DNA of 64,000 nucleotides. Origin: Scytonema sp035967975. GTDB lineage: Bacteria; Cyanobacteriota; Cyanobacteriia; Cyanobacteriales; Nostocaceae. Numbering within the stretch: position 1 is the first letter of the stretch; each line of letters begins with the position of its first letter. The notes beneath the pieces are model-generated. The model ran no database searches. It was not told the origin of the DNA and saw nothing but the letters and a program-made list of their open reading frames with translations. Both the position numbers and the translations under genes were made by a program. This document shows, one piece after another, positions 59,208-64,000 of the stretch. Where the stretch lies: positions 10,240 through 74,239 of the forward strand of contig JAWQFQ010000019.1 of NCBI GenBank assembly GCA_035967975.1, written 5' to 3'.

Positions 59208-60066
59208 AAATTTAATTGGTCTTAGAACTTACGCATTGACAAAGAGTATAATATATGGATTCATTTCTTTGGTCAAAATTGAAGACGTGATCACTAATGA
59301 ATGAGAGCAGTGGATGGTAGATAATACCTAATGCACATTGGTATACAGAACAGAGAATTTCAACAAGTTTAACCAGTGAAGACCTCAATCGCAAGTTGGA
59401 AATTACAGAAGATTTGTTGCGCGATCGCTTATCTAAATGGCGACAATTTCATCAAGATATTGAAATGGGTAAAATTCATCAACGACCTCATGAACAAAAG
59501 GATTTGTATGCAGAAATTGAACGAGCTTATAAAGCCGTCTTTCGGTGAACGTAGTTTTCACAGGTCTCATTCCAAGAGAGAATTTAGATGATATTTTGAG
59601 CGAACCTTGGTTTTATCTAACTGAACAATCCCAGTTCTCGCTGGGGACATGGCAATTCTCTAGGGATGGAGGTAATTTCAGTATGGATTGAAGAATCTGC
59701 AATGAATTTGCGGGATTATCAAGCGGTAAGATGGGCATTAGCTGAAAAATTGGTTGAGACGATTTTTTGGTAATTATAGTCTACTAGAGCATCGGTACAG
59801 TATTCACTCGTGGGGCTAAAAAACCCGGTTTCTCTCGTTGAAGAGACTGATTTTCCGTTGAGCAAAGTCGAAGAAACCGGGTTTTTAGGATTTCTGTATC
59901 ATTGCTCTAGTGTAGAAACTCCTACTTGTAACGGAAAATTGGTAGGACGATGACTCTAGCTATCAAAAAATACTAAAGCTACAGTAATAATACGGAAAAA
60001 ATTTCTTGGTTAAATTTACGTAAATTTAGCCAAGAAAATAAAAGTTCATCAAAATTTCATGAAATC
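59208..60066. other. Degenerate region with broken coding pieces and repeats
   Basis: On the plus strand about 59332-59548 reads in frame EDLNRKLEITEDLLRDRLSK, then WRQFHQDIEMGKIHQRPHEQ and AYKAVFR before a stop, with no proper start. About 59668-59772 reads MEVISVWIEESAMNLRDYQA then VRWALAEKLVETIFW. Both look like pieces of real proteins; I do not recognise the families. A GAAACCGGGTTT hairpin repeat at 59818-59898 matches 36170-36225. No intact gene. Confidence 0.55.
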
Positions 60067-60663
60067 TTAAAAGATATGCTCTAACCGTTGCAAATCTCGC
60101 TGCACCTCATGCCATAAAGTCTTGTTGTGGGGATCTGTCTTTAGGGCTTTCTTCAAATAAATTCTAGCTTTCAGGAGTTGGTTTTCTCCAATTAGGGATC
60201 GTCCCCAAATCTGATATGCAATAGCCAACCACTGACGCACTTCAGCATCTTCTGGTAAACGCTGTACCAATGCTTCCGCTAGAGCGATCGCTTGTGGAAA
60301 GCGTCTTTCTTTCAAAAACCGTTGTAATTGCTCGTAGGTTTTCCACTTCAGACGCTTTTCTATTTCTTGAACATTAGGCGGCTTTGGCGCTGGTTTTGGT
60401 TTTGGTCGCGTTGCTGTTTCACGGGATTCAACTGCTGACGGAGACTGACTGATTGGCTGTCTTATCTCGTCTGATGGTACCACCTGCAGTAACACTTTAT
60501 ACGCCTCAGTTACAGCAATAAACTTTTCCTTTGCTTTGATGTCATCCGGATTGATATCAGGATGATACTGCTGTGCTAGACGGCGGTAAGACGTTTTGAT
60601 GTCGGAAAACGAGGCTCCCGACCTTAAACCTAGTAAACGGTAGCAATCTCCAAGATCCATCAC
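60067..60663 (-). CDS. DnaJ-domain protein with TPR-like C-terminus
   Basis: 198 residues. The J domain (about 5-60) has the HPD tripeptide at 34-36 (QYHPDIN), which stimulates Hsp70 ATPase. A Lys/Pro linker (about 85-98) is followed by two or three TPR-like helices (FPQAIALAEALVQRLPEDAE, LKARIYLKKALKTDPHNKTL). There is no zinc-finger or C-terminal substrate domain, so it is a specialised J protein directing an Hsp70 to a client. Confidence 0.93.
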   Translation of the reverse strand: MMDLGDCYRLLGLRSGASFSDIKTSYRRLAQQYHPDINPDDIKAKEKFIAVTEAYKVLLQVVPSDEIRQPISQSPSAVESRETATRPKPKPAPKPPNVQEIEKRLKWKTYEQLQRFLKERRFPQAIALAEALVQRLPEDAEVRQWLAIAYQIWGRSLIGENQLLKARIYLKKALKTDPHNKTLWHEVQRDLQRLEHIF

Positions 60664-60820
60664 GAGCTATCGGCTATCGCGAATATCAGCTTTAAGCATA
60701 AAGCTTAAAGTTGGAAGTTTTTATGATAATAATGACCTAATTTTAAGTTTTAAGTTCATTTTTAACAAAAGCTATCAGCAATTAGCAATTAGCAATTAGC
60801 TGATAGCTGAGTGCTTTCCA

Positions 60821-61411
60821 CTAACGTTCGTCAATTACCCGGTCAATCAAACCGTACTCTTTCGCCTCATAAGCGGACATCCAGTAGTCGCGGTCTGTAT
60901 CTTTTTGAATTTTTTCCAAAGGTTGACCAGTGCGAGATGCCAACATTTCATTCAGTTGCTGGCGCATTCTCAGAATTTGCCTTGCTTCAATCTCAATATC
61001 AGTGGCTTGACCTTGAGCACCACCAAGGGGTTGGTGGATGAGAATTCGGGAGTTAGGCAATGCCAAACGTTTGCCTTTGGTACCAGCTGCTAGCAGGAAA
61101 GATCCCATAGAGGCTGCCATACCAACGCAAATTGTGACTATGTTTGCTTTAATATGCTGCATAGTGTCGTAAATGGCAAGACCTGCTGTCACAGAACCAC
61201 CAGGAGAGTTGATGTAAATACTGATATCCTTGGTTGGGTCGTCGGAATCCATGTATAGCAGTCTAGCAATGATGGCGTTAGCCATACCATCTGTGACTTC
61301 TCCGCTCATGAAGATGATTCGTTCTAGAGCAAGGCGCTCGTAAATATTAATCCACTGGGTGTAAGGCTCCCCAGGAAATTTATATGGAACTCTTGGAATA
61401 CCAATCGGCAT
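60821..61411 (-). CDS. clpP: ATP-dependent Clp protease proteolytic subunit
   Basis: 196 residues. The triad Ser101 (GMAASMGSF), His126 (ILIHQP) and Asp175 (TDRDYWMS) is complete. It is downstream of clpR, 36 bp apart. The arrangement matches the cyanobacterial clpR-clpP3 operon, whose products form the mixed ClpP3/R ring that works with ClpC; the P3 assignment comes from this context. Confidence 0.96.
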   Translation of the reverse strand: MPIGIPRVPYKFPGEPYTQWINIYERLALERIIFMSGEVTDGMANAIIARLLYMDSDDPTKDISIYINSPGGSVTAGLAIYDTMQHIKANIVTICVGMAASMGSFLLAAGTKGKRLALPNSRILIHQPLGGAQGQATDIEIEARQILRMRQQLNEMLASRTGQPLEKIQKDTDRDYWMSAYEAKEYGLIDRVIDER

Positions 61412-61447
61412 AATTTTCTTTTACTTTTAACGACGAAAAATTTACAT

Positions 61448-62146
61448 CTAGGCAGGAAGGGTAGCAGCCACGACTTGAGGAAGTTCTTTGGTACTTTCCA
61501 GAACTCGGTCAATCAAGCCATATTCTTTGGCTTCTTGAGGCGACATATAGTACATTCGATCCATATCTTTGGCGATTTTTTCCGGGACTTGTCCGGTATT
61601 TCGCGAAAAAATACTCAGGATCATCTGCTTGTTTGTCAACACCTCTTTTGCTTGAATTTGAATGTCTGTTGCTTGACCGTAACCCGTACGGCGTTTTGCT
61701 TGGTGGAGAACAATAGACGCATTGGGCAGGCTGGCACGATAGCCTTTGGTTCCTGAAGATAGAATCATCGCTGCCGTACCCATAGCTTGACCGATACAGA
61801 TAGTATGGACAGGAGGCTTAATGTAATTAATTGTGTCGCATATAGCAAAAGCTTCTGTTTCAGCGCCTATGGCGTCCCCAGTGTACCAAGATGTGCCTGT
61901 GGAGTTGATGTAGATGAAAATTGGCTTTTCCGGATCTTCATATTGCAAGTAAAGAAGTTGAGCAATCATCAACTCTGTTACGTCAACTCCCAGTTGCTGT
62001 TTATACTCATCCGGAGAAACCAAGGGCAGTCCTAAGTATATGATTCGTTCCTTCAACATCAAAGAAGGCAAATCTGGCGGCGGTGTGCGGTAGAAGCTAT
62101 CGCCATAATAAGGGGCTTGAACAGCCTTGATGGGGGAAGTTTCCAT
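61448..62146 (-). CDS. clpR: ClpR, catalytically inactive ClpP paralogue
   Basis: 232 residues. The ClpP fold is conserved, but the serine block reads CIGQAMGTAAM, so the catalytic Ser is replaced by Gly, while His (VLHQAKRR) remains. The N-terminal extension SPIKAVQAPYYGDSFYRTPP is typical of cyanobacterial ClpR. It contributes inactive subunits to the heteromeric Clp ring. First gene of the clpR-clpP operon. Confidence 0.95.
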   Translation of the reverse strand: METSPIKAVQAPYYGDSFYRTPPPDLPSLMLKERIIYLGLPLVSPDEYKQQLGVDVTELMIAQLLYLQYEDPEKPIFIYINSTGTSWYTGDAIGAETEAFAICDTINYIKPPVHTICIGQAMGTAAMILSSGTKGYRASLPNASIVLHQAKRRTGYGQATDIQIQAKEVLTNKQMILSIFSRNTGQVPEKIAKDMDRMYYMSPQEAKEYGLIDRVLESTKELPQVVAATLPA

Positions 62147-62519
62147 AGCAACTGTTGCTAAATTAATTCCGTTAACTGTAGTACATCCTAGCGCGATGCT
62201 CGCCCCCTTGGGGGTGTGGATTCCTAGATAAATTGGGGTGTAGGGGTGTAGGGGTGTAGGGGTGTAATCCCAATTCGTAATTCGTAAGCGGGTAATTCGT
62301 AATTAAGAAAGCCCTATTGGGTTTAGGTTTGGTGGGTTTGAATGTGTTGCCGGATTTGAGAAAATTGGTGTAAGGGTGTAATTCTTGCCCTACACGCCTA
62401 CACCCCCACCCCCCTATACCCCTTGAATTATTAAAGTTAGCTTTTCCGAAGAGCAGAATCTACGCTTTGAAGCTATCTATAGAAGATATGTATATCCCGT
62501 TTATGATGCGTGGGGGGTT
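62147..62519. other. Intergenic with GGGGTGTAG and AATTCGTAA tandem repeats
   Basis: GGGGTGTA units at 62236-62265 and AATTCGTAA-type units at 62273-62306. A C-rich complementary stretch (CCTACACCCCCACCCCCC) lies at 62398-62416. The divergent promoters of clpR and the VWA gene must lie here. Confidence 0.7.
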
Positions 62520-63767
62520 ATGAAGGTTAGCTTACAGCCCGTTCTCAATGATGGCAATATAGATGCCAATCAATCTAACAGTCAACGTCAGTTGGCGATT
62601 TCCATTTCCGCGCAAACGGAAATGATGGACCGTGATATTCCACTAAATCTTTGCCTTATTCTCGACCATAGTGGTTCGATGAGTGGGCGACCTCTAGAAA
62701 CTGTCAAAAAAGCTGCAACCCGTCTTGTTGACCGACTCAGTCCGGGCGATCGCCTCAGCGTTGTGGTTTTTGACCACCGCGCCAAAGTATTAGTACCTAA
62801 TCAAGCAATTGAAAACCCCGATCGCATTAAGCAGCAAATAAACCGTCTTGCGGCTGATGGTGGTACCGCTATTGATGAAGGGTTGCGTTTAGGGATAGAG
62901 GAGCTAGCGAAGGGAAAAAAAGAAACTGTTTCCCAAGCTTTCTTGTTAACTGATGGTGAAAATGAACACGGAGACAATAACCGTTGTTTGAAATTTGCCC
63001 AATTAGCTGCTAGTTATAATTTGACTCTGAATGCTTTAGGATTTGGTGACAATTGGAACCAAGATGTGTTAGAAAAAATTGCTGATGGTGGTGGCGGTTC
63101 ACTATCTTACATTCAGCAACCAGACCAGGTAGTGGATGAATTCAGTCGCCTCTTCAATCGCATTCAAACTGTAGGGTTGACGAATGCTTATTTGCTGTTT
63201 TCTTTCACGTCTAACGTTCGGCTAGCAGAATTGAAACCCATTGCTCAAGTTGCTCCAGATACAATTGAATTGCCAGTTCAACAGGAAGCTGATGGACGAT
63301 TTGCTGTTCGCTTGGGTGATTTAATGAAGGATGCAGAACGAGTTGTTTTGGCAAACATTTACTTGGGACAATTTTCAGAAGGTAGACAGACTATTGGTAA
63401 GTTACAAGTACGTTACGATGACCCTGCTCAAAATATGACAGGGTTACTTTCAGAGAATATTCCTATTGAGGTAAATGTTGTCCGGTCTTTCCAAGCTGCT
63501 CCTGCTCCTGAAGTTCAACAACATATTTTAGCATTGGCTAAGTATCGGCAAACGCAATTGGCAGAGGCAAAATTACAGCAGGGCGATCGCGCTGGTGCTG
63601 CTACAATGTTGCAAACAGCTGCTAAAACTGCTTTGCAAATGGGAGACACCAGCGCAGCTACAGTCTTACAAACTTCTGCTACCCGCTTGCAAGCTGGTGA
63701 GGAATTATCGGAGAGCGATCGCAAGAAAACAAGGATTGTTTCTAAGACTGTTTTGCAGGATTCATAG
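62520..63767 (+). CDS. von Willebrand factor A (VWA) domain protein
   Basis: 415 residues. The VWA domain spans about 40-220 with a complete MIDAS: DHSGSMS (Asp49, Ser51, Ser53), Thr116 (GGTAIDEG) and Asp145 (LLTDGEN). A beta-rich middle (about 225-320) and a helical C-terminus follow (QQHILALAKYRQTQLAEAKL). No signal peptide. VWA proteins of this cytosolic cyanobacterial type occur with PP2C/FHA signalling or chaperone genes; the role is unproven. A GGGGGGTT stretch precedes the ATG. Confidence 0.92.
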   Translation: MKVSLQPVLNDGNIDANQSNSQRQLAISISAQTEMMDRDIPLNLCLILDHSGSMSGRPLETVKKAATRLVDRLSPGDRLSVVVFDHRAKVLVPNQAIENPDRIKQQINRLAADGGTAIDEGLRLGIEELAKGKKETVSQAFLLTDGENEHGDNNRCLKFAQLAASYNLTLNALGFGDNWNQDVLEKIADGGGGSLSYIQQPDQVVDEFSRLFNRIQTVGLTNAYLLFSFTSNVRLAELKPIAQVAPDTIELPVQQEADGRFAVRLGDLMKDAERVVLANIYLGQFSEGRQTIGKLQVRYDDPAQNMTGLLSENIPIEVNVVRSFQAAPAPEVQQHILALAKYRQTQLAEAKLQQGDRAGAATMLQTAAKTALQMGDTSAATVLQTSATRLQAGEELSESDRKKTRIVSKTVLQDS

Positions 63768-63859
63768 TCTGTAGGGTGGGCATTTTGCCTACCCTTTAAG
63801 TTATACTTTGAGTACTTTAGCTAAGAACCTATAGCAGATGCAATACTACTTGGATAAGA

Positions 63860-63914
63860 GACTTCCAAGAAATAAATTATCCATCTTGTGGTACGGACGT
63901 CCCCGCCCGTCCTT
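63860..63914. repeat. TTCCAAGAAATAAATTATCC repeat, copy 3
   Basis: AGACTTCCAAGAAATAAATT continuing to CTTGTGGTACGGACGTCCCC is the third close copy of the class at 6331 and 55786. The remainder to the window end holds no gene. Confidence 0.85.
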
Positions 63915-64000
63915 TAAATCTGTAATCACAACAGATTTTTAGCGGTTAGCTTAATCTAAAAGAAGCCTCACATCTGACCCGAAAGGGCAGTGTGAGATGA

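Overview
The window comes from a cyanobacterium, most likely a filamentous, repeat-rich member of the Nostocales. The evidence is the density of the HIP1 octamer (GCGATCGC) across coding and non-coding DNA, cyanobacterial marker genes (a ChlH/BchH-type chelatase subunit, the ferredoxin-thioredoxin reductase variable chain, ClpR next to ClpP, a FurB/Zur-like regulator, DUF3172, four-helix-bundle protein), and the many intergenic heptamer tandem repeats typical of the group. No rRNA, tRNA or CRISPR array was seen. The genus cannot be fixed from the sequence.

Layout. 1-6 kb: chelatase subunit H cut by the window edge, a PIN-toxin/antitoxin pair, a cell-wall amidase, and a kinase-like/DOMON-like gene pair. 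7.3-14.8 kb: three co-directional large genes, namely a dynamin-like GTPase, a 1133-residue Hsp70/actin-fold ATPase and a 413-residue protein of unknown family. They look like one functional module and are the best candidate here for a poorly described system. 15-20 kb: an accessory patch of toxin-antitoxin and Uma2-type genes, intact and broken, sitting in duplicated DNA with shared promoter leaders and small non-autonomous elements. 19.9-22.3 kb: a TetR regulator divergent from a carboxymuconolactone-decarboxylase-like gene with two visible operators, then a four-helix-bundle gene bracketed by inverted heptamer arrays. 22.6-26.7 kb: a two-gene STAND NTPase locus, one protein carrying a CHAT caspase-like protease domain and the other a transmembrane segment. 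26.9-43 kb: SDR oxidoreductase, a large hybrid PAS histidine kinase, two further two-component systems, an acyltransferase, a glycosyltransferase and membrane proteins. 43-50 kb: gene remnants, an HtrA pseudogene and its intact paralogue, a two-component pair whose kinase is broken, and DUF1003. 50-64 kb: mostly core genes (purS-purQ, Fur family, SPFH/NfeD pair, PP2C phosphatase, ftrV, MBL-fold protein, DnaJ-domain protein, clpR-clpP, VWA protein).

At least three families of short non-autonomous elements recur. Family A (about 165 bp, ends reading AGAGGTTGTTTGAAAAG) is present three times. Family B (150 bp, ends TCAATACT) is present four times; two copies have an exact 8-bp target duplication and one interrupts a decayed gene. 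Family C (106 bp, ends TATAGCG) is present twice. Other palindromic or hairpin repeats recur at 6.3, 30.8, 50.2, 55.8 and 63.9 kb. Several coding remnants (Uma2, PIN toxin, DUF433, phosphoesterase, quinone oxidoreductase, HtrA, histidine kinase) show a genome with active gene decay and short-repeat recombination.

Functional assignments rest on motifs and family recognition by eye. No database search was run.
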